Assembly (NCBI GenBank): GCA_013816325.1
Contig: JACDEP010000058.1
Coordinates: forward strand, 1-12,424
Direction: 5' to 3'
DNA from: Methylotenera sp.
GTDB lineage: Bacteria; Pseudomonadota; Gammaproteobacteria; Burkholderiales; Methylophilaceae
Length of the DNA: 12,424 bases
Shown: positions 1 through 6,893 of the stretch, in pieces
How the letters are laid out: every line of letters starts with the position of its first letter
Position numbering within the stretch: position 1 is the stretch's first letter
Notes under the pieces: model-generated
Told to the model about the DNA's origin: nothing
The model's database searches: none
Seen by the model: the letters and a program-made list of their open reading frames with translations, nothing else
Position numbers and translations under genes: made by a program

Positions 1-1
1 C

Positions 2-853
2 ACTAATCTTGCCAAACTGCATTTGCCGACAGGCATAACAGGTGGATTGGTTTTATTTGATGACTTTAAGCAGCGTATGAACGGTTATAAAGAGGCGCGG
101 AATTTTCCGGCTATCAAAGGCGTTTCATACCTCTCGGTGCATCTGAGATTCGGTACGGTTTCTATACGCCACCTTGCGCGTGAGGCACGCCATGCAGCCA
201 GCATAGGCTCACAGACGTGGCTGAATGAGTTGATTTGGCGGGATTTTTATTTCCAGATATTGCACCACAGTCCACAAATCGCTGAAGGTAAAACTTCTAA
301 ACCTGAGTATAACGAGCTGCCATTTCCTAACAGCAAAATACTATTTAAAGCTTGGTGCGATGGACAAACTGGTTATCCATTAGTCGATGCTGCAATGCGA
401 CAATTGAACACTACGGGATTTATGCATAACCGCCTGCGTATGGTAGCAGCTAGCTTTTTGGTCAAAGACCTTTTGGTAGATTGGCGTTGGGGTGAACGTT
501 ATTTTGCCGAGAAGTTAATCGACTTTGATTTTAGCGCTAATAATGGAGGCTGGCAGTGGGCAGCGAGCACCGGCTGTGACGCGCAACCATGGTTTCGTAT
601 ATTCAACCCCATCACCCAAAGCGAGCGATTTGACGAAAATGGTAAGTTTATCCGTAAATATGTGCCCGAATTGGTTGATTGCAATGATAAGGAAATTCAT
701 GCGCCCTGGCTAATTCTACCGCTACGCCAGCAATCTTTGGATTTAACTGTAGGTCGAAACTATCCTTTGCCAATTGTCGATCATGCCACGCAAAGAGCGC
801 GGGCATTAGAGCTATATAAAAGCGGTCAAGGTGCCAAACCTTCTCTTTTGTAG
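2..853 (+). CDS. phrB: Deoxyribodipyrimidine (CPD) photolyase, C-terminal part (5' end outside window)
   Basis: Light-dependent repair enzyme that splits cyclobutane pyrimidine dimers using reduced FAD. The frame is open from base 2, so the N-terminal antenna domain lies outside the window. What remains is the alpha-helical FAD-binding domain, about 283 residues of a protein usually near 470. Visible motifs in order: WLNELIWRDFY, DGQTGYPLVDAAMRQL, MHNRLRM, DWRWGERYF and NNGGWQWAASTG, then FRIFNP and FIRKYVPEL. By comparison with E. coli PhrB from memory, the Glu and Trp of WLNELIW, the Asn and Met of MHNRLRM and the Trp of GGWQW are dimer-contacting positions. Trp residues are also present at the three places of the electron-transfer triad (KAWCDG, VDWRW, NGGWQ). 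This favours an active CPD photolyase over a cryptochrome. It ends with TAG, and no hairpin terminator was seen after it. Confidence 0.95.
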   Translation, partial: TNLAKLHLPTGITGGLVLFDDFKQRMNGYKEARNFPAIKGVSYLSVHLRFGTVSIRHLAREARHAASIGSQTWLNELIWRDFYFQILHHSPQIAEGKTSKPEYNELPFPNSKILFKAWCDGQTGYPLVDAAMRQLNTTGFMHNRLRMVAASFLVKDLLVDWRWGERYFAEKLIDFDFSANNGGWQWAASTGCDAQPWFRIFNPITQSERFDENGKFIRKYVPELVDCNDKEIHAPWLILPLRQQSLDLTVGRNYPLPIVDHATQRARALELYKSGQGAKPSLL

Positions 854-908
854 AACGAAACAGTTGTAATGCACTAAAAAAACTAGATTTCAATTAATTT
901 GAATCAAC

Positions 909-924
909 TGGCACATACTTTGCA
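909..924 (+). promoter_or_regulatory. Candidate sigma-54 (RpoN) -24/-12 promoter upstream of mlaA
   Basis: The sequence TGGCACATACTTTGCA matches the sigma-54 consensus TGGCACR-N4-TTGCW at every defined position. The GG (910-911) and GC (922-923) dinucleotides have the required 12-base register, and C precedes the element as in the extended consensus. Transcription would begin near 935, leaving a leader of about 165 bases before the ATG at 1100. Sigma-54 promoters need an enhancer-binding activator. Possible upstream dyads are TTCAA/TTGAA (889-893 and 899-903) and CAGTTG/CAACTG (871-876 and 905-910), but neither is a recognised activator site. The match is seen directly; function is inferred. 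Confidence 0.6.
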
Positions 925-964
925 CTGTTATTTACGGCTTGTGCCTAATATATTATGACTAACT

Positions 965-986
965 TATGTTGTATTTTTGCAACATG
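965..986 (+). other. Small hairpin in the mlaA leader
   Basis: ATGTTG (966-971) pairs with CAACAT (980-985), with flanking T-G wobbles possible inside and outside and an AT-rich loop. It lies between the sigma-54 candidate and the strong ribosome-binding sequence at 1004. No run of T follows, so it is not an intrinsic terminator. It may be a leader structure or chance in AT-rich DNA. The rest of the 854-1099 gap shows no recognisable RNA family. Confidence 0.25.
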
Positions 987-1099
987 CGATTGTCAATTAT
1001 ATTGGAGGTTTTATATTGGTTTTTATATCAGTGGACAGAAATCGCTTACTCATGAATAATCATAGGCATAACGTATTAATTTTAAAGAACTCTAAAAAA

Positions 1100-1888
1100 A
1101 TGCATAAAAAATTATTAAAATTGGTAATGGCCTTATGTGCAACCGCATTGCTTTCAAGTTGCGCATCACAAACCAGTAAAGATCCGCTCGAAGGCATGAA
1201 TCGCGGAATATATAAATTTAACGATGTGGCAGATAGAGCTGTAATTAAGCCTGTTGCAAAAGCTTATAAAGCCGTCGCCCCAACTGCAGTACGCACCGGT
1301 ATCAACAACTTCTTCAGCAATCTCAGCATGATCACCACCACGGTCAATGATTTGCTGCAATTCAAATTTGCACATGCCTTTACTGATGCAGGGCGTTTTG
1401 TCATCAATACCACCTTTGGTATTGCCGGCTTTATCGATATTGCCTCGAAGGACGGTATTGAAAAACGTAAAGAAGATTTCGGTCAGACTTTAGGGCATTG
1501 GGGTGTAGGCCCAGGCGCATATCTGGTATTACCATTCCTTGGTCCATCCGACGTGCGTGACACTACAGGTTTAGTGGTGGATACCGCTACTACCGACCCA
1601 ATCACTTATACTCATAATATTGGTCAAATCAGGTTGCATAATCAATTACGCGCGGCCCAATTCATCGACAAACGCACTGAACTTTTAACAGCATCCGATT
1701 TGGTGGATGATGCATCATTGGACCCCTATGCGTTCACTCGTGATGCCTATCTGCAAAGGCGTGCAAGCCAAGTGCATGATGGCAGGGTGCCCAATGATTT
1801 CGTAAAAGATGAATTCAGTGAAGATGCCGAAACCCCTAAAGAAGTGGCACCTCAGGAAGAAGCACCTAAAGAAGAGCCAAATAAATAA
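1100..1888 (+). CDS. mlaA: MlaA (VacJ) family outer-membrane lipoprotein
   Basis: Outer-membrane component of the Mla system, which keeps lipid asymmetry by removing misplaced phospholipids from the outer leaflet. From the ATG at 1100 the protein has 262 residues (E. coli MlaA about 251). It begins with a typical lipoprotein signal: basic MHKKLLK, a hydrophobic stretch, and lipobox LSSC with Cys21, followed by Ala, so outer-membrane sorting is expected. Family motifs follow: DPLEGMNRGIYKFND, NTTFGIAGFIDIA, FGQTLGHWGVGPGAYLVLPFLGPS and DPYAFTRDAYLQRR. The C terminus is an extra Glu/Pro/Lys-rich tail. The start is uncertain: the frame stays open upstream and a strong GGAGG (1004-1008) lies 7 bases before an in-frame TTG at 1016, which would add 28 residues. 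I prefer 1100 because it gives a normal signal peptide. No other mla gene is in the window. Confidence 0.93.
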   Translation: MHKKLLKLVMALCATALLSSCASQTSKDPLEGMNRGIYKFNDVADRAVIKPVAKAYKAVAPTAVRTGINNFFSNLSMITTTVNDLLQFKFAHAFTDAGRFVINTTFGIAGFIDIASKDGIEKRKEDFGQTLGHWGVGPGAYLVLPFLGPSDVRDTTGLVVDTATTDPITYTHNIGQIRLHNQLRAAQFIDKRTELLTASDLVDDASLDPYAFTRDAYLQRRASQVHDGRVPNDFVKDEFSEDAETPKEVAPQEEAPKEEPNK

Positions 1889-1908
1889 TACTTTATTTAC
1901 TCAATAAA

Positions 1909-1929
1909 AAGCCCCAGAAAATGGGGCTT
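1909..1929. terminator. Bidirectional intrinsic terminator between mlaA and pmbA
   Basis: An 8-bp perfect stem, AAGCCCCA (1909-1916) with TGGGGCTT (1922-1929), closes a GAAAA loop. Rightwards it is followed by a mixed T-rich run (TTCTTATT). Leftwards it is followed by TTTTTATTG, a better U tract. It can therefore end mlaA, 20 bases after its stop, and also the leftward pmbA transcript, about 120 bases after its stop. The stretch 1930-2049 holds nothing else recognisable. Confidence 0.85.
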
Positions 1930-2049
1930 CTTATTGTCCGTCACCAACTCAATCGGCCAACTAGAAGGTCTTATACGTGGAATATACCTTCAAACGAGTA
2001 TAGCTTGCCGCTCGTATATATGAGCAATCTCATTATTACGTCACAGCAA

Positions 2050-3390
2050 TTACTCACACGCTACTGTCATCTTTTCAATAAGAATAGAACCGACCTGTTT
2101 AGAGCCTTGCACTAATACATCATTGCCTATACCGATGATCATTTTGAGCATATCAGCCATATTACTGGCAATGGTGATTTCCTCTACTGGATGAATTATC
2201 ACGCCATCTTCCACCCAGAAACCTGCTGCGCCCCTAGAGTAATCACCGCTCACCATATTCATGCCATGACCAAGCAACTCGGTCACCAGCAAACCTGTAC
2301 CCATCTGTTTTAATAATTCTGCGAAGTCATGAGTCCCGGACTGGACAATCAAATTATGGTTTCCACCCGCATTGCCGGTATTCTGCATGCCTAGCTTACG
2401 CGCGGAATAGCTGCCGAGGATGTAGCCCTGCAATATGCCGTCCCTCACTAACTGTCGAGGATGTGTGGCCACTCCTTCGTTATCAAATGGGCTGCTTGCG
2501 AGGCCTCTCTTGAGATGTGGGTCTTCATAGATATTCAATAATGGGCTGGCGATCTGTTTACCTAAGCTATCCAACAGAAACGAAGATTTACGATATAAAT
2601 TACTACCGGATATTGCACTAATCAAAGTTGAGATTAGGCCACTAGCTAAAGGTGCCTCAAACAAAATTGGCACTTGGCAAGTTTTAATCCTTTTAGCGTC
2701 TAAACGCCTAACTGTACGTTCACCGGCTATCTTGCCGATAGCAATGGCGGACTCTAAATCTTCCGCTGCCCTTGCAGTGGTATACCAGTAATCGCGCTGC
2801 ATATTGTCACCAGATTCCGCAATGACTGAGCAACTGATGCCATGTCGGGAGCTTGGATAACCGCCGGTAAAGCCATGGCTGTTGGCGTAAGCAAAAAAGC
2901 CTGTGCCTGTTGAAACATTCGCACCCTCTGAATTGGTGATGCGGTTATCCACACTCAGCGCGGCGGTTTCACATTCCTTAGCAATGGCAATCGCTTCATC
3001 CACTGACAAATCCCAAGGATGATGCAAATCTAAGTCTTGAACTTGAGTTGCCATTAAATGAGCATCAGCAAGTCCGCAGAACTCATCTTTGGCTGTGTAT
3101 TTGGCAATATTGCAAGCCGCTGTTACCGTATCTTTGAGGGCTTGGGAGCTTAAATCAGATGTACTAGCATGACCTTTTTGGAGACCGAAATAAATGGTCA
3201 CCGCCATTCCTTTGTCTCGGTTATATTCTATGTTCTCCGTTTCGCCCATACGTACTGATACACTTTGCCCAATGCTAAGGCTCAGCTCCACTTCTGTTGC
3301 CGTGGCCCCTTGTGTTTTCGCTACTTTAAGCACATCCTCAGACATTTGCTTAATTTCATCTAAAGAATACGTAAATCCTGAATCTGCCAT
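2050..3390 (-). CDS. pmbA: PmbA/TldE metalloprotease-related protein
   Basis: Member of the TldD/PmbA (U62) family. PmbA (TldE) forms a heterodimeric protease with TldD, known for maturing peptides such as microcin B17 and CcdA. In this pair the zinc site is in TldD and the TldE subunit lacks the metal-binding HExxxH motif; I see no such motif here either. The protein has 446 residues, close to E. coli PmbA (about 450). Recognisable segments are GETENIEYNRDKGMAVTIYFG near the N terminus, the central FEAPLASGLISTLISAISG, and the C-terminal SYSARKLGMQNTGNAGG and LLVTELLGHGMNMVSGDYSRGAAGFWVEDG. tldD is not in the window. It is transcribed divergently from darP across a 97-base gap. The start is ATG at 3390, with only a modest AGAAAGA-type ribosome-binding sequence. 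Confidence 0.95.
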   Translation of the reverse strand: MADSGFTYSLDEIKQMSEDVLKVAKTQGATATEVELSLSIGQSVSVRMGETENIEYNRDKGMAVTIYFGLQKGHASTSDLSSQALKDTVTAACNIAKYTAKDEFCGLADAHLMATQVQDLDLHHPWDLSVDEAIAIAKECETAALSVDNRITNSEGANVSTGTGFFAYANSHGFTGGYPSSRHGISCSVIAESGDNMQRDYWYTTARAAEDLESAIAIGKIAGERTVRRLDAKRIKTCQVPILFEAPLASGLISTLISAISGSNLYRKSSFLLDSLGKQIASPLLNIYEDPHLKRGLASSPFDNEGVATHPRQLVRDGILQGYILGSYSARKLGMQNTGNAGGNHNLIVQSGTHDFAELLKQMGTGLLVTELLGHGMNMVSGDYSRGAAGFWVEDGVIIHPVEEITIASNMADMLKMIIGIGNDVLVQGSKQVGSILIEKMTVACE

Positions 3391-3470
3391 TACTCTATCT
3401 TTCTAAAACTAATAATAGGATCGGCAATCAGTACCTATACCAATCGCACCAAAAATCGAACCTGAAGAGC

Positions 3471-3479
3471 TGTTATAAT
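3471..3479 (+). promoter_or_regulatory. Extended -10 promoter directly upstream of darP
   Basis: TGTTATAAT is a perfect extended -10 (TGnTATAAT). No good -35 sits 16-18 bases upstream, as is common for extended -10 promoters. Only 8 bases separate it from the darP ATG at 3488, so transcription starting the usual 6-8 bases downstream would begin at or within 2 bases of the start codon. Confidence 0.6.
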
Positions 3480-3487
3480 ACCTCAGC

Positions 3488-4075
3488 ATGAAACCTAAAA
3501 AGACAAATACCAGCATTGAATTAATCAATGACGCTGATTTAGAAACTGATGAACCCATCAGCAAAACCAAACTCAAGGCCGAGGCAGATGCCCAGCAGAC
3601 CCTAGGTGTCAGGTTATCTGAATTACCTAAAGACAAACTTGAGAAGTTAGCCCTGCCTGAAACCCTGATGATTGCAGTACTCGATACTAAAAAAATCACT
3701 GCCAACGGGGCTACCCGTCGTCACCGCCAATATTTGGGCAGACTAATGCGTGACATTGACATAGCGCCTATAATCGAACAATTATCACGTTGGGATGGAA
3801 AGCACAGTGCCGAAAACGCCTATTTCCATGGTCTGGAACGCTGGCGCGACCGCTTGATTGCCGATCAGAATGCTTTTTCTGAATTTATCGCACTGCACCC
3901 TAAGACAGATAACCAGCGGTTACGCACATTAATACGCAATGCTCAAAAAGAGCAGCTTGCAAACAAACCACCCAAAAGCAGTCGCGAGATTTTCAAATTG
4001 CTACGCGAAGTCACTGAGGCGTCGCAAAAAGACATGAATCTCTCGGATAACGACGAAAACTTTCCCGACGATTGA
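3488..4075 (+). CDS. darP: DarP/YjgA (DUF615) ribosome maturation factor
   Basis: DUF615 family protein, known in E. coli as DarP (YjgA), which associates with late precursors of the 50S ribosomal subunit and promotes their maturation. This copy has 195 residues (E. coli about 183). It has a variable acidic N terminus (INDADLETDEP), then the conserved helical core: KLKAEADAQQTLGVRLSELP, the basic GATRRHRQYLGRLMRDID, and the ERWRDRLI region. The C-terminal part has LRTLIRNAQKEQ and FKLLREV. The ATG at 3488 is firm, because an in-frame TAA lies at 3476-3478 and the next Met is far inside. No Shine-Dalgarno sequence is at a useful distance (GAAGAG is 18 bases away), which fits the leaderless reading. 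Its stop overlaps the next gene by 4 bases (TTGA). The divergent pmbA/darP pair is a common proteobacterial arrangement. Confidence 0.93.
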   Translation: MKPKKTNTSIELINDADLETDEPISKTKLKAEADAQQTLGVRLSELPKDKLEKLALPETLMIAVLDTKKITANGATRRHRQYLGRLMRDIDIAPIIEQLSRWDGKHSAENAYFHGLERWRDRLIADQNAFSEFIALHPKTDNQRLRTLIRNAQKEQLANKPPKSSREIFKLLREVTEASQKDMNLSDNDENFPDD

Positions 4076-5334
4076 ATAGTTTGCGAGATCAAATACAGAT
4101 AGTAGCAGCCATTATTTTTGCCATTGCGTTGGTACACACATTTGCGGCGAATACTTTTGAAAGTCTAGCTAAACGACACCCAAAGCATGCAGGGCTACTA
4201 CATTTACTTGGCGAAGTAGAAATAGTCTTTGGCTTTTGGTCATTTATATTAATTGGTATCATGGCAGCATTGGCGGGTAGCGACGATGCTATAAGCTACG
4301 TTGAATCCAGACAATATACCGAACCACTTTTTGTATTTGTGATTATGGTGGTCGCTGCTTCTCGACCTATATTAGGCGCGGTAGAAAGCCTGATATTCTA
4401 CTTAGCAAAATTAGCCCCAATCCATAATGTCTTGTCGCAAGTATGGTTGTATTTAGCGATGGTGCCTTTATTAGGTTCTTTTATCACTGAGCCAGCGGCA
4501 ATGACCATTGCCGCCATCATGCTAGCACCTCTCGCATTTAATAAAAACGTGCCCGAATGGCTTAAGTATGTGTTTTTAGCGGTGCTCTTCGTCAATGTTT
4601 CAATAGGCGGTACGCTGACTGCTTATGCAGCTCCACCCGTGCTGATGGTAGCTAAGGAATGGGGGTGGGATTCAACTTTCATGGCATACAATTTTGGCTG
4701 GAAAGCAGCAGTGGCTGTCATCATCAACGCAAGCTTGGCAAGCTTTTTATTGCGCGCTTATATGCCAAAAGTTGAAGACATTGCCACAGTAACCAACAAA
4801 ACTAAGACACCCTTATTGGTTATCTTAATCCATCTGATTTTCTTAATAAGCATTGTCTATTTTTCGCACCATCCAGTGATATTTATTGGTTTATTCCTCT
4901 TGTTCCTAGGTTTCACTCAAGCCTATGAGCAATATCAGTCACCTTTATTTTTAAAAGAAGGTCTGGTGGTAGGCTTTTTCTTAGCGGGGTTAGTGATTCT
5001 AGGCGGCATGCAGCAATGGTGGTTACAACCCCTTGTATCTTCGTTGAAGCCCATAGCGTTATTTTTTGGCGCAATTGCACTGACTGCTATTACCGATAAT
5101 GCTGCGTTAACTTATTTAGGTGCGCAAATTGACGGATTATCGGATGCTGCGAAATACATGCTAATGGCCGGTGCCGTGACTGGGGGTGGTTTGACCATCA
5201 TCGCCAATGCGCCTAATCCCGCTGGTGCGGCATTGCTTAAACACGCATTCAACGATGGTGCTATCAATGCAGGATTTTTGTTGTTGGCTGCACTTCCGCC
5301 GACATTGGTGGCTGCTATTATGTTTTTGATATAA
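4072..5334 (+). CDS. Putative Na+/H+ antiporter-type membrane protein
   Basis: Integral inner-membrane protein of 420 residues with about 11-12 hydrophobic segments and no signal-peptide cleavage site. The N-terminal KRHPKHAGLLHLLGEVEIVFGFWSFILIG and the C-terminal TDNAALTYLGAQIDGLSDAAKY, followed by GGGLTIIANAPNPAGAALL, resemble the family named 'putative Na+/H+ antiporter' (I believe PF07399) within the ion-transporter superfamily. Polar residues inside these membrane motifs (GEVE, TDNA, NAPN) are typical of ion-translocating sites. The transported ion is not established from sequence. No ATG exists before position 4260, so the start must be a TTG. TTG 4072 overlaps the darP stop as TTGA and suggests translational coupling; TTG 4081 is the alternative. 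No Shine-Dalgarno is visible, which also fits coupling. It is probably co-transcribed with darP, but no functional link is known to me. Confidence 0.8.
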   Translation: MNSLRDQIQIVAAIIFAIALVHTFAANTFESLAKRHPKHAGLLHLLGEVEIVFGFWSFILIGIMAALAGSDDAISYVESRQYTEPLFVFVIMVVAASRPILGAVESLIFYLAKLAPIHNVLSQVWLYLAMVPLLGSFITEPAAMTIAAIMLAPLAFNKNVPEWLKYVFLAVLFVNVSIGGTLTAYAAPPVLMVAKEWGWDSTFMAYNFGWKAAVAVIINASLASFLLRAYMPKVEDIATVTNKTKTPLLVILIHLIFLISIVYFSHHPVIFIGLFLLFLGFTQAYEQYQSPLFLKEGLVVGFFLAGLVILGGMQQWWLQPLVSSLKPIALFFGAIALTAITDNAALTYLGAQIDGLSDAAKYMLMAGAVTGGGLTIIANAPNPAGAALLKHAFNDGAINAGFLLLAALPPTLVAAIMFLI

Positions 5335-5335
5335 A

Positions 5336-5357
5336 AAAGCCCACCGTAGTGGACTTT
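5336..5357 (-). terminator. Intrinsic terminator, best formed on the leftward transcript
   Basis: AAAGCCCAC (5336-5344) and GTGGACTTT (5349-5357) face each other across CGTA. Read leftwards the RNA forms a full 9-bp stem (one U-G wobble) closed by C-UACG-G, a very stable UNCG-type tetraloop, and is followed by TTTTTTATAT. Read rightwards the wobble becomes a C-A mismatch. It therefore mainly terminates the PDZ-protein gene, and less efficiently the antiporter gene, whose stop is one base before the stem. Confidence 0.8.
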
Positions 5358-5374
5358 GAATTTTCAAACTTTAA

Positions 5375-6196
5375 TCATTTACGGGAATTAAGCGCAACTG
5401 TTACTGTAATATTCGACTGATCTCGCATTAACTCAACCTGCACCGTTTCACCTTCATACCGCTTCACCGCCAAAAACAGATCATCAGGTTTATTGAGCTC
5501 TACATCACCGAGTTTAAGCAGCACGTCACCTTTTATAATGCCTGCTTTTGCTGCTGGGGATTCTTTAATGACAGCGATAATATTCAAGCCCTTTTCATCT
5601 ACAGGTTTTACATCACTTTCCGGGGCAACCACCGGTTTTAACTTGATAAGATGCACACCCAATAAAGGCGTTGGCAATTTAGCCCAATAGCTCGCATAGT
5701 ACTGATATTCTGTTGCAGGCTCTTCCAAATCTTTCGCATCGATTCCTCCGCCACGTTTTGCCGCTTCTTTTATCAATTGTAATTTAGAGGCTGAGGTCTT
5801 AGCAGAACCGTATTTACTATAGACCAATACTGTATCTGCGTTTATGGACTTGCCGAATTGTAGTGCCAAGTCAGATGATGTATCAGTCCCGTCAAACCCT
5901 GAAGTGCCCATCATGTCATAGCCATTCTCCAGCATACTAATGTTGTCTTTATCCTTATGGTTACTCACATACATTTTGGTATCTGGTGACGTGCTCAATG
6001 ATTTCAGATTGCTACCATTCTGTACACGGTAATTCTTTTCATATGGATTATCTGCCGCATAAAGATTATGCGCGAAAAACAATGTGCCCAAGAATAGGAA
6101 TGTAAGTAACATCGCTCGGAACTGTAATTGTTGCAACTTGAATGTTGTTGGCAGTACTGTTGTTTTTCTAGTTGAACCCCTGTTTAACGACGCCAT
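5375..6196 (-). CDS. Exported PDZ-domain protein of unknown function
   Basis: 273-residue protein with a long basic N-terminal region, a hydrophobic stretch (about residues 28-42) and a probable signal-peptidase site after LYA (Ala47), so it is probably periplasmic. The C-terminal 95 residues form a PDZ domain: LLGVHL, then GLNIIAVIKESPAAKAGIIKGDVLLKLG and KPDDLFLAVKRYEGETVQVELMR. There is no trypsin-like catalytic domain, so it is not a DegP/DegQ protease. The central region (LENGYDMMGTSGFDG, then NADTVLVYSKYGS and YQYYASYWAKLP) looks like a conserved domain often placed next to such PDZ modules, but I cannot name it. The ATG at 6196 is supported by AAAGGA (6203-6208), 6 bases before it. The gene is divergent from mog with only 62 bases between start codons. 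Its substrate or partner is unknown; it might be a scaffold or an adaptor for envelope proteins. Confidence 0.8.
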   Translation of the reverse strand: MASLNRGSTRKTTVLPTTFKLQQLQFRAMLLTFLFLGTLFFAHNLYAADNPYEKNYRVQNGSNLKSLSTSPDTKMYVSNHKDKDNISMLENGYDMMGTSGFDGTDTSSDLALQFGKSINADTVLVYSKYGSAKTSASKLQLIKEAAKRGGGIDAKDLEEPATEYQYYASYWAKLPTPLLGVHLIKLKPVVAPESDVKPVDEKGLNIIAVIKESPAAKAGIIKGDVLLKLGDVELNKPDDLFLAVKRYEGETVQVELMRDQSNITVTVALNSRK

Positions 6197-6219
6197 GAAA
6201 ATTCCTTTATGGTAGGTAA

Positions 6220-6228
6220 TGGTATTAT
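6220..6228 (+). promoter_or_regulatory. Candidate extended -10 promoter for mog
   Basis: TGGTATTAT matches the extended -10 pattern TGnTATAAT with one mismatch in the hexamer. Transcription would start near 6235, giving a leader of about 24 bases before the mog ATG at 6259. No convincing -35 was found. It lies in the short divergent gap with the PDZ-protein gene, so regulation of the two may be linked. No convincing promoter was found for the leftward gene. Confidence 0.35.
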
Positions 6229-6258
6229 TGAGTATTACGTACTGTTAATGACTGTGGA

Positions 6259-6864
6259 ATGACAAAAGAATTCATTAAAATCGGCTTAGTTTCAATCAGC
6301 GACCGCGCAAGCGGTGGCGTTTACGAAGACAAAGGCATCCCCACTTTAAAAAAGTGGCTAGATAATGCTTTGCTTACTGATACTAAGATTGTGGCTCGAT
6401 TGATTGCCGATGCGCAGGCAGAAATTGAAGCCATGCTGATTGACTTGGTGGATGTGGAGGGTTGCCATTTGATACTTACGACTGGTGGCACGGGCCCAGC
6501 ATTACGTGATGTGACGCCGGAGGCTACCATAAATGTGGCAGATAAAGTCATGCCCGGTTTCGGTGAGCAGATGCGACAGATTAGCTTGAATTTTGTGCCG
6601 ACTGCCATTCTTTCCAGACAAGTTGCCGTGATTCGCAAGCACTCGCTCATCATCAATTTACCGGGCCAGCCAAAAGCTATCGCCCAAACCCTTGAAGGCT
6701 TAAAGGACGAAACCGGCGCGGTGAAAGTTCCTGGTATTTTTGCCGCCGTGCCTTATTGCTTGGATTTGCTCGCTACCAGTGAACATCCGATGCCTTATCT
6801 TGTCACTAATGAAGAGGTCGTAAAAGCGTTCAGGCCACAATCTGTTGCTACACCGAATCCTTGA
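6259..6864 (+). CDS. mog: Molybdopterin adenylyltransferase
   Basis: Cytoplasmic enzyme of molybdenum cofactor synthesis that adenylylates molybdopterin with ATP, preparing it for metal insertion by MoeA. The protein has 201 residues (E. coli Mog 195) and one MoCF-binding domain. Motifs: the N-terminal IGLVSISDRASGGVYEDKGIP, the nucleotide/pterin-binding LTTGGTGPALRDVTPEAT with its acidic residue, and INLPGQPKAI near the C-terminal third. The long spacing between motifs favours Mog over the shorter MoaB type. ATG 6259 gives the normal family N terminus, but only a weak GGA lies just upstream. It heads a same-strand run mog-thiL-pgpA-pncC with gaps of 29 and 17 bases and one overlap, probably one transcription unit although the products serve different pathways. 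Confidence 0.95.
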   Translation: MTKEFIKIGLVSISDRASGGVYEDKGIPTLKKWLDNALLTDTKIVARLIADAQAEIEAMLIDLVDVEGCHLILTTGGTGPALRDVTPEATINVADKVMPGFGEQMRQISLNFVPTAILSRQVAVIRKHSLIINLPGQPKAIAQTLEGLKDETGAVKVPGIFAAVPYCLDLLATSEHPMPYLVTNEEVVKAFRPQSVATPNP

Positions 6865-6893
6865 TTCCCCACCTAATTTATTGAAACTAAGAC

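Noticed and set aside
499..893. Leftward open frames over the photolyase 3' end
   Set aside because: They lie antisense to strongly conserved photolyase motifs, have no convincing start signals, and resemble no family.
977..1099. mlaA start at TTG 977
   Set aside because: The TTG at 977 has no ribosome-binding sequence and lies in the loop of the leader hairpin; the sequence up to the lipoprotein signal does not look like MlaA.
1994..2015. ACGAG/CTCGT inverted repeat downstream of pmbA
   Set aside because: The 5-bp arms around a 12-base loop are too weak; the stem at 1909-1929 explains termination.
1921..2115. Rightward 64-codon frame over the mlaA terminator and the pmbA 3' end
   Set aside because: It starts inside the terminator stem and runs antisense into pmbA; there is no family resemblance.
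6321..6656. Leftward 111-codon frame within mog
   Set aside because: It is a shadow of the conserved mog reading frame with low-complexity content and no ribosome-binding site.
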